NCBI GenBank assembly: GCA_947496185.1
Contig: CANMCD010000002.1
Coordinates: 62,001 to 126,000 of the forward strand
DNA: 64,000 nt
Source of the DNA: an uncultured Tenacibaculum sp.
GTDB lineage: Bacteria > Bacteroidota > Bacteroidia > Flavobacteriales > Flavobacteriaceae
Direction: 5' to 3'
Shown: one piece after another, positions 8,772 to 17,991 of the stretch
Numbering within the stretch: the stretch's first letter is position 1
Layout: the number at the start of each line of letters is the position of its first letter
The notes under the pieces: model-generated
Seen by the model: only the letters and a program-made list of their open reading frames with translations
Told to the model about the DNA's origin: nothing
The model's database searches: none
Translations under genes and position numbers: made by a program

Positions 8772-11078
8772 TTAAAAATCAGTTTCGTCTTCGTCTTCTT
8801 CTTTTTTTACCTTTTCATCCTCCGCTGTCTCTACTACTTTTTTAGAACAATCAATATTTATTGAAAGTTTTTCGGTAGGCTTTTCAAAATCTTGTTGACT
8901 AATATCAAGCGTCTTGTCTTCATAACATTTTTTCATAAAAAGTGCCCAAGTAGGCAAAGACATCGTAGCCCCTTGCCCTAGGCTGATCCCGTAAAAATGG
9001 GTAGCTCGGTCCTCACCTCCTGTCCATACTCCCGCTGCTAGATTAGGTACAACTCCCATAAACCAACCGTCAGATTGATTTTGCGTTGTTCCCGTTTTAC
9101 CTGCAATTGGATTGGTAAACTGATAGGGAAAACCTGTATTCGCATCTTTTCTTGAGGTATAAGACGATCGTAACCTTGCTCCCGATCCATACTCTGTACC
9201 CCCCTTCATTAAGTCTAGGATTACATAAGCTGATTCTTCACTCAATACTTCCTTGGTTTCAGGAACAAACTCATCTAGTATTGTACCGTTTTTATCTTCA
9301 ATTCGAGTAATCATCATAGGCGTCACTCGTAATCCTTTGTTTGCAAAAGTTGAATAAGCACTTACCATTTCAAACAAACTAAGGTCGACAGAACCTAGGG
9401 CTATCGAAGGATTCGCGTCAATCTTAGATTGTATTCCTGCTGACATTGCCAGCCTAGCGACATTGATAGGTGACACCATATCAATTAACCTAGCTGTAAT
9501 GACATTTGTTGAATTTGCAAGTGCATTTTTTAAGGTTTTTTCACCTCCATATTTATCATTTGAATTTTTAGGTGTCCAATTTTCTGGCATACCAAACTTT
9601 TCCTTTGGAATAGTATAAGGAGTATTGGGTAACTTATCGCAAGGTGACATTTTAAGTTGATTGATTGCAGTGGCATAAACAAACGGTTTGAAAGTAGATC
9701 CTACCTGTCTTTTTTGTTGTTTTACCGCATCATACTTGAAATACTTATGATTTATTCCGCCAACCCATGCTTTAATATGTCCCGTCTGAGGTTCAATAGC
9801 TAATAATCCAGAACGCAAAAATTGCTTATAATATCGAATAGAATCATAAGGAGTCATTATCGTATCTCTTTCTCCTTTCCAAGTAAAGATTCGCATATCT
9901 GTCTCGGTATTAAAAGACTTTTCTATTGCTTCTTGACTAGCTCCATTGGCCTTCATTTTTTTATACCTCGACGAATTCTGTTTAGCCCTTCTCATGATTC
10001 TACTAATTTGTTCTTTTTCTAAATCATAAAAAGGTGCTGTCTTATTCTTTTTCTGTTCTTTATCGAAAAACGATTGTAAATTTTTCATATGCGCCTTTAC
10101 AGCCTCTTCTGCATATTGTTGCATTCTAGAATCAATCGTTACATACACCTTTAATCCGTCCTTATATATATTATACGGATCACCGTTTGGTTTGGAATTT
10201 TTCTTAGCCCATTTTTTTAAAAACTGTTTTAAGTTTTCTCTAAAATACGTAGCCAGACCATCACTATGGCTTTCTGGTGTGAATTTTATTTTTAACGGTA
10301 ATTTTTTTAACGAATCCTTCTCTTCTTTCGTCAAAAACTTATTTTTCTCCATTTGAGCAAAGACCGTATTTCTTCTTTGTAAAGACTTTTTCTTTGATCG
10401 TGATCTATGTGGGTTGTATTGTCTAGGATTTTTAAGCATGGCAACAATGATGGCCGACTCTTGTAAATCCAATTCTTTGGGTTCTTTTCCAAAATAAATA
10501 CGTGCTGCAGAACGAATACCCACCGCATTAAAAATAAAGTCTTGAGTATTGAGATACATAGTAATTATCTCCTCTTTCGTATACTGCCTTTCAAGCTTCA
10601 CTGCAACAACCCATTCTTTGACTTTTTGAAGAACTCTTTTGAATTTATTTGAAGAGGCTCTTTTTGTGAAAAGATTTTTTGCCAACTGTTGTGTTATTGT
10701 ACTAGCACCACCTCCAGAGCCCAACTTTATTATCGCCCTAACTGTTCCTTTAAAATCGATGCCAGAATGTTGGTAAAAACGTTCATCTTCGGTAGCTACC
10801 AAAGCTTTAATAAGGTTTTCTGGTAAATCTTTATACTTTATTGGAGTTCTATTTGCTTTTACATAATACTTCCCTAAGGTTTTACCATCGGTAGAAATCA
10901 CTTCTGTAGCCAGATCACTTCTAGGATTTTCTAATTCTTCAAAAGTAGGCAGTGCTCCGAAGACACCCCATGAAGCTAATAGAAATAGTAAAAATATGAA
11001 TAAGAGAACACCTAAAATTGTTCCCCAAAACCATTTTATATATTTTCCAAAATTTATACTTGTTGTATTCTTTGTCAT
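8772..11078 (-). CDS. Penicillin-binding protein 1A (bifunctional transglycosylase/transpeptidase)
   Basis: A 768-residue class A PBP. One N-terminal membrane anchor (about residues 16-40) is followed by a GT51 glycosyltransferase domain with catalytic Glu97 in ATEDERFYQHSGIDFKG. The transpeptidase domain carries the SxxK motif in GSTFKPF, SxN in NSTNV and KTGTT. It polymerises and crosslinks peptidoglycan in the periplasm. The C-terminus is a Glu/Asp/Lys-rich tail. Its ATG overlaps the gldH stop by 4 bp, coupling it to a gliding-motility lipoprotein gene. The length is normal for flavobacterial PBP1A. Confidence 0.93.
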   Translation of the reverse strand: MTKNTTSINFGKYIKWFWGTILGVLLFIFLLFLLASWGVFGALPTFEELENPRSDLATEVISTDGKTLGKYYVKANRTPIKYKDLPENLIKALVATEDERFYQHSGIDFKGTVRAIIKLGSGGGASTITQQLAKNLFTKRASSNKFKRVLQKVKEWVVAVKLERQYTKEEIITMYLNTQDFIFNAVGIRSAARIYFGKEPKELDLQESAIIVAMLKNPRQYNPHRSRSKKKSLQRRNTVFAQMEKNKFLTKEEKDSLKKLPLKIKFTPESHSDGLATYFRENLKQFLKKWAKKNSKPNGDPYNIYKDGLKVYVTIDSRMQQYAEEAVKAHMKNLQSFFDKEQKKNKTAPFYDLEKEQISRIMRRAKQNSSRYKKMKANGASQEAIEKSFNTETDMRIFTWKGERDTIMTPYDSIRYYKQFLRSGLLAIEPQTGHIKAWVGGINHKYFKYDAVKQQKRQVGSTFKPFVYATAINQLKMSPCDKLPNTPYTIPKEKFGMPENWTPKNSNDKYGGEKTLKNALANSTNVITARLIDMVSPINVARLAMSAGIQSKIDANPSIALGSVDLSLFEMVSAYSTFANKGLRVTPMMITRIEDKNGTILDEFVPETKEVLSEESAYVILDLMKGGTEYGSGARLRSSYTSRKDANTGFPYQFTNPIAGKTGTTQNQSDGWFMGVVPNLAAGVWTGGEDRATHFYGISLGQGATMSLPTWALFMKKCYEDKTLDISQQDFEKPTEKLSINIDCSKKVVETAEDEKVKKEEDEDETDF

Positions 11079-11581
11079 TTTCTTGTTTTTTCTATTCTAA
11101 ATCCTACATGAGTAACTCCTTCTAATACCTCTATCCCCGATACTTCAGTGTTTTTCCGCATCGATTGACGTATTTTGAAAGTATACGCTCCTTTTACTGG
11201 AAAAGTGATGTTTTCTTTGTAAAGTAACTTATTTTCTTTCACATCAGAAAAACCTTGCCCTAGAAACTTACCTGTAACATCCGTCATATCATATTCTAGC
11301 GTATCTGTCACAATTGTTCCGTCTGGAAACGTCATTTCTGTAATTAAAAATAAGTTACTAAAAGGGTAGTCTTTATTGTTTCTAAGATTTACAAACATTT
11401 GATGTTTTTGAAGCGTATCTTGAACAGCAAACTGAAAAGCTAATTGATTACTTTTATGCCATCTTTGATCGGGAATAGCTTCGTATTCATCGAAAACTCG
11501 TTTTTTATCACATGAGACCATCAGTAGCAGCACTACTATCATACACCATGTAATATTATTTTTGTTTGTTCCCATCAACAT
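11075..11581 (-). CDS. gldH: Gliding motility lipoprotein GldH
   Basis: A 168-residue lipoprotein with signal peptide and lipobox LMVS-C24. After the Cys the sequence DKKRVFDEYEAIPDQRWHKS is the hallmark N-terminus of GldH, a protein required for gliding in Flavobacterium johnsoniae. Either of two Met codons (residues 1 or 3) could be the start. The gene overlaps ricT by 26 bp and pbp1A by 4 bp. ricT, gldH and pbp1A are frequent neighbours in flavobacteria, which supports the call. Confidence 0.87.
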   Translation of the reverse strand: MLMGTNKNNITWCMIVVLLLMVSCDKKRVFDEYEAIPDQRWHKSNQLAFQFAVQDTLQKHQMFVNLRNNKDYPFSNLFLITEMTFPDGTIVTDTLEYDMTDVTGKFLGQGFSDVKENKLLYKENITFPVKGAYTFKIRQSMRKNTEVSGIEVLEGVTHVGFRIEKTRK

Positions 11582-13127
11582 TTTTGGGGTTACTATTATT
11601 ATTTCCTTTTTTGTTATTCCTTCTTCGCTGATTTTTGGGCTTCCCTCCTGTTTCTTTAGGTTTCTGCCCTTGTTTTTTATCCGAATTTGGCTTATTACTG
11701 TTAGACCTTTTTGAATTTACGTCTGTTTTTGCCCGCTTGTTTGGTCTATTATTAGGCTTGTTTTGTTTTTTAACCTCTCCTTCGGGTTTATTATTCTTAG
11801 GCTTTTTCTGATTTGGCCTATTTTTATTATTTGAGTTTAACTTATTCTTTTCTTGTTTATTCTTATTCCTTACATTTTTTGGATCTTTACCCTCCTTTTC
11901 ATTAGACTTTTTAATTGGTTTTTTAGACGTTTCTTTCTTATGCTTGTTCTCCGTCACATTTCCATTTCCTTTCCCTTTTTTCACATTTTTCTTTCCACGC
12001 CTTCTTGACCTTCTAGGTTTTTTAGGCACATCAAAACGAGTTAAACTATCTTGTCCAACTACATTTTCAAAATCCACCTTTTCTTCTTCAATAATTTCCG
12101 ATTCATACTCTTCCAATGGAGAAGCCAACTCATCATTTGCATTAAGTTCAATTATTTCCTGAACTTGTTCTAGTGTCAACTTATACCATTTGAAACTTTC
12201 TTCTTTATAGGTATACCAAAGCAACTGCTTAAAAATATCCATTTTTACGAAAATGGCATCTCCTTTTTCGGTTTTTAATTCTACGTCTTGCTTAGGAAAC
12301 TCTTCTAAAGCATCCAAATAAGCATCCAATTCGAAGTTCAAACAGCATTTCAATTTACCGCATTGCCCTGCTAACTTCAAAGGATTTAGGGACAACTGTT
12401 GATAACGAGCCGCAGCGGTATTTACTTTTCTAAAGTCCGTTAGCCAAGTAGAACAACAAAGCTCTCTACCACAAGAACCAACTCCTCCTAGCCTTGCAGC
12501 TTCTTGGCGCATTCCTACTTGACGCATTTCTACCCTAATAGAAAATGCACTCGCCAAATCACGGATAAGCTGTCTAAAATCTACACGATCATCAGCAGTA
12601 TAATAAAAAGTGGCCTTCGTACCATCTCCTTGATATTCTACATCCGATAGTTTCATTTTTAACCCTAACTTGAGGATAATCTCTCTACCTCTTCGTTGGG
12701 TATCCTGTTCTCTATTTCTTGCCTCTTGCCATACATCAATATCTTTTTGAGAGGCCTTACGATAGATCTTTTTAACATCATCACCATCACGACTTATCTT
12801 TCGCTTTCTCATTTGAACCTTTACAAGTTCTCCTGCTAAAGAAACAATACCTACATCATGACCTGAAGAGCCTTCTACAGCAACCACATCTCCCATAGAT
12901 ATAGACAATCTATTGTCCGTATTTCTATAAAAGTGCTTTCTTCCGTTTTTAAATCTAACTTCGTATATATTAAATGGGGCTTCCCCCGTTGGCAATGTCA
13001 TATTTGATAACCAATCAAAAACGGCAAGTTTGTTACCACTTCCACAAGTTCCTGATGCACAATTTCCATTGCTTTTACACCCCCTAGGAACACCGTTTTT
13101 GTTAGTTGCGCAACTGCTACAACTCAT
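11556..13127 (-). CDS. ricT: RicT/YaaT-like PSP1-domain protein with long basic C-terminal tail
   Basis: A 523-residue protein. The N-terminus is Cys-rich (MSCSSCATNKNGVPRGCKS), and the core (about residues 40-290) is a PSP1 domain with RLGGVGSCGRELCCSTWL and GQCGKLKCCLNFELD, the paired Cys motifs of RicT proteins. RicT joins RicA and RicF in Bacillus as an iron-sulfur complex affecting RNA processing. Residues 368-523 form a tail made almost entirely of Lys, Asn, Arg, Pro, Gly and Ser, absent from the Firmicute protein and probably disordered, perhaps RNA-binding. It heads the ricT-gldH-pbp1A-scoAB run. Confidence 0.87.
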   Translation of the reverse strand: MSCSSCATNKNGVPRGCKSNGNCASGTCGSGNKLAVFDWLSNMTLPTGEAPFNIYEVRFKNGRKHFYRNTDNRLSISMGDVVAVEGSSGHDVGIVSLAGELVKVQMRKRKISRDGDDVKKIYRKASQKDIDVWQEARNREQDTQRRGREIILKLGLKMKLSDVEYQGDGTKATFYYTADDRVDFRQLIRDLASAFSIRVEMRQVGMRQEAARLGGVGSCGRELCCSTWLTDFRKVNTAAARYQQLSLNPLKLAGQCGKLKCCLNFELDAYLDALEEFPKQDVELKTEKGDAIFVKMDIFKQLLWYTYKEESFKWYKLTLEQVQEIIELNANDELASPLEEYESEIIEEEKVDFENVVGQDSLTRFDVPKKPRRSRRRGKKNVKKGKGNGNVTENKHKKETSKKPIKKSNEKEGKDPKNVRNKNKQEKNKLNSNNKNRPNQKKPKNNKPEGEVKKQNKPNNRPNKRAKTDVNSKRSNSNKPNSDKKQGQKPKETGGKPKNQRRRNNKKGNNNSNPKNVDGNKQK

Positions 13128-13521
13128 AATTTTATATATATTTTTTATGTGTACCCCTTAAACCTGAACTAAATCAGTATCAAAAGAAACACTACATTCA
13201 CCTGATTTTAAACCAATAAAATCGTATAATTAAAAAATTCACTCAACTGGTAAAGATACAGATAATAGCTAAATGTAAAAATGTAATCATTATAAATTAC
13301 TCATCCTATCTCCTTCTTCACCTTTTACCCCTAAAACAAAATTAAAAATACATTAAAAAAACCGCACAAAACTACACAAACCTTAAACAAAAACTTAAAA
13401 AAGTCACTTATAACAAAATAACGTTATACAAATCAAAAAAATGTAACCTCGTTATTTTTCCTCAAAAACAAGCTCTATTTTTTTAAATATTTGCAATATC
13501 TCAAACAAAATATTACACATT
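13128..13521. other. Divergent intergenic region between ricT and the protease array
   Basis: This 394-bp AT-rich stretch has no credible gene. It must hold the leftward ricT promoter and the rightward promoter of protease 1. Two small palindromic marks are visible before protease 1: ATAACGTTAT at 13418-13427 and TAACCTCGTTA at 13444-13454. An AATATTTG box at 13486-13493 resembles the Bacteroidota -7 element (TAnnTTTG). These are sequence observations only. Confidence 0.4.
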
Positions 13522-14772
13522 ATGAAAAATAAATTCGTAAGAGTTGCTTTTTTAGCACTAACAGCAATCACCCTAAACTCATGTGACAATTCTGAAAATC
13601 TTGAAAACCCAGATCAGATTAGCAATACTGAACAACAAGTCAAATCGATCAAAGGGGATTATATCATCTCCTTAAGAGATGGAGTGTTGAAAGCCAGAGA
13701 ATCAATGCGAGATGCCGCGTCAGAAAATCGAAGGGGAGCCTATAGGAACACAACTAAAAGTTTAACATCTGAAATCTTAACAACATTCAGCAATCTAAAT
13801 CTTAGCGAAGATGCCATCCTTGCTACTTACAGCAGTGTATTTAAAGGATTTGCTGCAAAACTTACACAAGAACAAATAACTTTTTTAAAAGAAGATCCTA
13901 GAGTTGAAAACATTTCTGAAGATCATCAATTCTCTCTTGAAAAACCTGTGGTTACAAATTCCACTGAACAAAAGAGAGCCCATCATCGTCAAATAACACC
14001 TTGAGGTATTACTAAAGTTGGTGGAACCAAAAGAAGTCATAGCGGAAAAACAGCATGGGTAGTTGATACAGGAATAGACTTAGATCACAGAGACCTTAAT
14101 GTCGACACAAGAAGAAGTATCTCTTTTATACGAAACGAATCTGCAGACGATGGTAACGGACACGGAACACACGTAGCTGGAACAATTGGGGCAAAAGACA
14201 ACGATTTTGGAGTTGTTGGAGTTGCTCATGACGCAACACTAGTAGCTGTAAAAGCTTTATCCAACAGTGGATACGGTACTGAACACGCTATATTATCAGC
14301 ATTAGATTATATCGCAAGAAATGGTAAATCAGGTGACGTAGCTAATTTAAGCTTAGGGGGAGGCATCAATGAAAATATTGACAATGCAGTTAGAAAGGTT
14401 GCTGACAGAAATATTTATGTTGTTCTTGCAGCAGGAAACTCAGGGATAAATTGTTTATATATTTCTCCTGCAAGAGTAGATTACCGTAATGTATACACTA
14501 TTTCTAATATGACAGAAAAAGGAGAGTTATACTTAGGTAACCCAAACAACCCTCTTGACAGAGGATCAAATTACGGAAGCCCTGTTGATTTTGCAGCTCC
14601 TGGGACTAATATTTATCCAACCCTGCAAGATAACAAATATGGTTGGAATACTGGCACCTCAATGGCAGCTCCTCACGTGGCAGGACTACTAATTAGTGGT
14701 GGAGTAGAAGGAAAAGGAACAATCCTAAAAGACAAAGACAACGATCCAGACCCAATAGCACACAGAAAATAA
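13522..14772 (+). pseudogene. Subtilisin-like lipoprotein protease 1, interrupted by an in-frame TGA
   Basis: The frame is open for 416 codons apart from one TGA at 14002-14004 (codon 161). The other four copies have TGG (Trp) there, in the TPWGI motif that starts the mature S8 domain. Before the stop lie a lipoprotein signal (TLNS-C) followed by DNSENLE, and an I9-type propeptide. After it the whole catalytic domain is intact: Asp182 (VDTGIDLDH), His214 (HGTHVAG), Asn (AAGNSG) and Ser380 (TSMAAPH). As read, only a 160-residue propeptide lipoprotein would be made. It has diverged from its sisters, with NLSLGGG for NMSLGPR and an extra loop near YLGNPNNPLDRGS. It may be a fresh nonsense allele, a sequencing error or a readthrough product. 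Confidence 0.8.
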
Positions 14773-14800
14773 ACAGAATAACTTTTTAAAACTACTACAC

Positions 14801-14834
14801 CAGCCGTTAACTCAGTTTAACGGCTGTTTTTTTA
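14801..14834 (+). terminator. Terminator after protease 1
   Basis: A perfect 10-bp stem (CAGCCGTTAA / TTAACGGCTG) with a 6-nt loop is followed by a run of eight T. It lies 28 bp after the stop codon. Confidence 0.88.
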
Positions 14835-14905
14835 ACACTTTTTTCACCCAAATCACCCAATCAACATAAAACAAAGTTAAAATACTGATATACAGATAAT
14901 TAAAC

Positions 14906-14936
14906 TTGTTTTGATTTTATTTTTTACAAATATTTG
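14906..14936 (+). promoter_or_regulatory. Putative promoter of protease 2
   Basis: A TTG at 14906-14908 and AATATTTG at 14929-14936 are separated by 20 bp, close to the flavobacterial TTG / TAnnTTTG arrangement (17-23 bp). The ATG follows 24 nt later. The first base of the -7 box deviates. Confidence 0.45.
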
Positions 14937-14959
14937 CCAAAATTTAATCCCCACACAAT

Positions 14960-16195
14960 ATGAAAAATACATATTTCAAAATTGCACTATCAATTATAAT
15001 TGGAACAGGCTTTAATTCTTGTCAAACTTCTGAAAAAATAGAAAATCCAACCCTAACAAAAACCGAAACCACTACCACTACAACAAACGACTACATTATA
15101 GAACTAAAAGAGAACACTCTTAAAAACTACACCCTAGACAAACCTACAAACCCAAAAAACTTCCGTTCAACTTACCGTGAATCCAACAAAAAGCTTACTT
15201 CCTGCATCACAGATATATTTAAGGACGTAAAAATTGAACAAAAAAACATAACCGCAACCTATTGCCATGCACTTAACGGATTTGCAGCTAAACTTACACA
15301 AGAACAAATAACTATTTTAAAAGAAGATCCTAGAGTTGAAAACATTTCAGAAGATTTCAGCATAGCTCTTGAGACACCAAAAAACTCGCCTTTTAAAAAC
15401 ACAACCTCAAAAGGAAGAAAAAGCCAATCAGATCAATTCTACCCCTGGGGAGTTAAACATGTAGGAGGTGCAAAAACTGGAAAAGGAAAAACAGCTTGGG
15501 TAGTAGACACGGGGATCGACCTAGACCACCCTGACTTAAACGTCAGCGAAACAGAAAGCATTTCATTTGTTCCCAATGAATCTGCAAACGACGAAAACGG
15601 ACACGGAACACACGTTGCCGGAACTATTGCCGCCAAAGACAACAACTTTGGAGTTATCGGAGTTGCCCCTGACGCAAAATTAATTGCCGTAAAAGTACTC
15701 AGTAATAGCGGTACTGGAAATTTCAAATGGATTATAAGTGCCCTAGACTATATTGCCGCCAACGCAAAAAAAGGAGACGTAGTAAATATGAGTTTGGGTC
15801 CCAAAAATAGATACACAAACAACCTTATCGATATAGCAACACAACACGTAGGAGAAAAAGGCATTTATGTTGTTATTGCCGCTGGCAACTCTAGCGACGA
15901 CTGTTCAAACTACTCACCTGCTAGGGCAGAACACAAAAACATCTTCACAATTTCCAACATGACAAAATCCGAAACCTTAGCACCTTCTTCAAACTATGGA
16001 ACACCAGTAGACTATTCAGCACCTGGCACCGACATCGAATCTACATGGGTAAACGGTGGCTACTCATACAATACAGGAACCTCTATGGCTGCTCCCCATG
16101 TTGCTGGACTATTAATAACAGGCGGCGTAAGAGGCTATGGTTTTTTAAAAACAGACAAAGACAACCAAATCGACCTTATGGCCTATAGAAAATAA
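14960..16195 (+). CDS. Subtilisin-like lipoprotein serine protease 2
   Basis: A 411-residue secreted S8 protease. The signal peptide ends FNSC-QTSEKIE, giving a lipoprotein with acidic residues soon after Cys, the type often exported to the cell surface in Bacteroidota. An I9-like inhibitory propeptide (about residues 45-140) is followed by the catalytic domain with Asp183 (VDTGIDLDHPD), His215 (HGTHVAG), oxyanion Asn310 (AAGNSS) and Ser375 (TSMAAPH). It lacks a type IX C-terminal domain. The C-terminus ends LMAYRK instead of the PIAHR tail of the others. It is Lys-rich compared with copies 3 and 4. The gene has its own leader and terminator. Target proteins are unknown. Confidence 0.9.
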   Translation: MKNTYFKIALSIIIGTGFNSCQTSEKIENPTLTKTETTTTTTNDYIIELKENTLKNYTLDKPTNPKNFRSTYRESNKKLTSCITDIFKDVKIEQKNITATYCHALNGFAAKLTQEQITILKEDPRVENISEDFSIALETPKNSPFKNTTSKGRKSQSDQFYPWGVKHVGGAKTGKGKTAWVVDTGIDLDHPDLNVSETESISFVPNESANDENGHGTHVAGTIAAKDNNFGVIGVAPDAKLIAVKVLSNSGTGNFKWIISALDYIAANAKKGDVVNMSLGPKNRYTNNLIDIATQHVGEKGIYVVIAAGNSSDDCSNYSPARAEHKNIFTISNMTKSETLAPSSNYGTPVDYSAPGTDIESTWVNGGYSYNTGTSMAAPHVAGLLITGGVRGYGFLKTDKDNQIDLMAYRK

Positions 16196-16219
16196 AAAAC
16201 AAAACACCCCATATATACG

Positions 16220-16253
16220 AGTCGCTAAATAAACTTTAGCGACTTTGTTTTTT
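16220..16253 (+). terminator. Terminator after protease 2
   Basis: A perfect 10-bp stem (AGTCGCTAAA / TTTAGCGACT) with a 5-nt loop is followed by a T-rich tract. It lies 25 bp past the stop. Confidence 0.88.
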
Positions 16254-16279
16254 CTCCTCACCCCGTACCACACCTCATA

Positions 16280-16321
16280 AAATGTTATTTTATTCAACAA
16301 ACCTACACACAAATAACATTT
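16280..16321. repeat. Inverted repeat upstream of protease 3
   Basis: Two 11-bp arms, AAATGTTATTT (16280-16290) and its exact complement AAATAACATTT (16311-16321), flank 20 bp. The place, 147-188 bp before protease 3, suits an operator or upstream regulator site, but AT-rich DNA makes chance pairing fairly easy. Confidence 0.4.
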
Positions 16322-16467
16322 CTGTTAAAACAAAATCAAAACAACCTTATTTTTATTAAAATCAATTCAAAACAAAATGTTAAAAACAGTCTAAATGGAT
16401 TTTTTAACTTTTTTTTTCAAAAAAATAAATCAATTTTTGGCAATAATTAATAAAAACCCTTCTAACC

Positions 16468-17697
16468 ATGAAAAAAACGTATATTACAGCTACGTTATTA
16501 GCAGTTATGGGAATTACACTTAATTCTTGTGACAAGTCGGAAAATCTTGAAACCCCAAACCAAGACGTCGGTTCCGAAACCCCAATAAACAACCTTAAAG
16601 GCGAATACATTATCACTCTAAAAGACGGCACTTTCAAAACTGCCTCATTAAGAGAAAATGTGACAGACGAAAACGCTCGTTCAGCTTACCAAAGAACAAC
16701 AGAGGGCTTAACATCTGAAGTTCTTACAATCTTTAATGACCTAGGTCTTACCGAAGAAGCTATCTTAAGCACCTATGGCTACGTATTCAATGGATTTGCT
16801 GCAAAACTTACGCAAGCACAATATGAAGCCTTAAAAAATGACGCAAGAGTAGAAAGCATTAGCAAAAACTATGAATTCTCTCTTGAAGAACCAATTTTCG
16901 AAACTTCTACTGAGGAAAAAAGAACTAGTAGATACCAATCGACTCCTTGGGGAATCGCTAGAGTTGGTGGCGCTAAAAGAAGCTATAGCAGAACTGCATG
17001 GGTGGTTGACACAGGTATCGACTTAGACCACAGAGACCTTAATGTTGACAGAAACAGAAGTAAATCATTTGTTCCAAACGAATCTGCAGACGACGGAAAT
17101 GGTCACGGTACGCACGTAGCCGGAACCATAGGCGCCATAAACAACAAATTTGGTGTTGTAGGTGTAGCTCATGGTGCAAAACTAGTCTCTATCAAAGTGC
17201 TTAGTAACAGGGGTACTGGAAGCTTTGCCTGGACCATAAGTGCTCTTGACTACATAGCTCGCAATGCAAAAAGAGGAGATGTAGTTAACATGAGCTTAGG
17301 CCCAAGAAGCAGATACACTGATAGCAAAGTTGATGCTGCGGTACGCAAGGTAGCTAACAAAGGCATCTATGTAGTTATTGCCGCTGGAAACTCAAGAGAC
17401 AACTGCCAATACTATTCTCCAGCAAGAGTAAACAATCGTAACGTTTATACGATTTCAAACATGACTAGACAAGGAACACTAGCTAGTACTTCGAACTACG
17501 GAAGCCCAGTTGACTATGCTGCTCCCGGAACAAGTATTCTTTCTACATGGAAAAACGGTGGTTATAGAACTATCAGCGGTACTTCAATGGCAGCACCTCA
17601 CGTTGCAGGATTATTACTTAGCGGTGGCGTAAGAGGAAAAGGAGCGATCCGAGGAGACAAAGATAGTCGCCCAGACCCAATCGCACACAGAAGATAA
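16468..17697 (+). CDS. Subtilisin-like lipoprotein serine protease 3
   Basis: A 409-residue protein with lipobox TLNS-C followed by DKSENLE, an I9-like propeptide, and a full S8 domain: Asp181 (VDTGIDLDHRD), His213 (HGTHVAG), Asn308 (AAGNS) and Ser373 (TSMAAPH). It is probably a surface-attached protease activated by self-removal of the propeptide before STPWGI. Compared with copies 2 and 5 the catalytic domain is Arg-rich (HRDLNVDRNRSKS where copy 2 has HPDLNVSETES). The tail ends PDPIAHRR. A strong hairpin follows. It resembles copy 4 most closely by eye. Confidence 0.92.
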   Translation: MKKTYITATLLAVMGITLNSCDKSENLETPNQDVGSETPINNLKGEYIITLKDGTFKTASLRENVTDENARSAYQRTTEGLTSEVLTIFNDLGLTEEAILSTYGYVFNGFAAKLTQAQYEALKNDARVESISKNYEFSLEEPIFETSTEEKRTSRYQSTPWGIARVGGAKRSYSRTAWVVDTGIDLDHRDLNVDRNRSKSFVPNESADDGNGHGTHVAGTIGAINNKFGVVGVAHGAKLVSIKVLSNRGTGSFAWTISALDYIARNAKRGDVVNMSLGPRSRYTDSKVDAAVRKVANKGIYVVIAAGNSRDNCQYYSPARVNNRNVYTISNMTRQGTLASTSNYGSPVDYAAPGTSILSTWKNGGYRTISGTSMAAPHVAGLLLSGGVRGKGAIRGDKDSRPDPIAHRR

Positions 17698-17737
17698 AAT
17701 ACAACCTATCTTTATTACAACATTTTACTAAGAAAGA

Positions 17738-17770
17738 GGGCATCCAAAATTTTGGATGCCCTTATTGTTT
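17738..17770 (+). terminator. Terminator after protease 3
   Basis: A 12-bp perfect inverted repeat (GGGCATCCAAAA / TTTTGGATGCCC), with an AATT loop in practice, is followed by a T-rich stretch. Confidence 0.82.
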
Positions 17771-17991
17771 TAAAACTACGCAACTCACCACACCCAAAAA
17801 CACCGTTTTAACATATAAATACATATAAGATTGTTTTATTAAACTTTGTTTAATTATAATATCATTTTTATGAATTTTAAAAAACAAATCCTAAATAAAA
17901 TGTTAAAAAAATAATATTTTCTTAATTTTATTTGGTTTTTACATTTTTTAACATAAAATTTGAAAATCAATTAACCATAACCCTTCTTATT

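Noticed and set aside
14002-14004. Selenocysteine or recoded Trp at the TGA of protease 1
   Set aside because: TGA aligns with Trp, not Cys, and TGG is used for Trp throughout the window; no sign of a selenocysteine hairpin right after it was evident. Nonsense, error or low-level readthrough are simpler.
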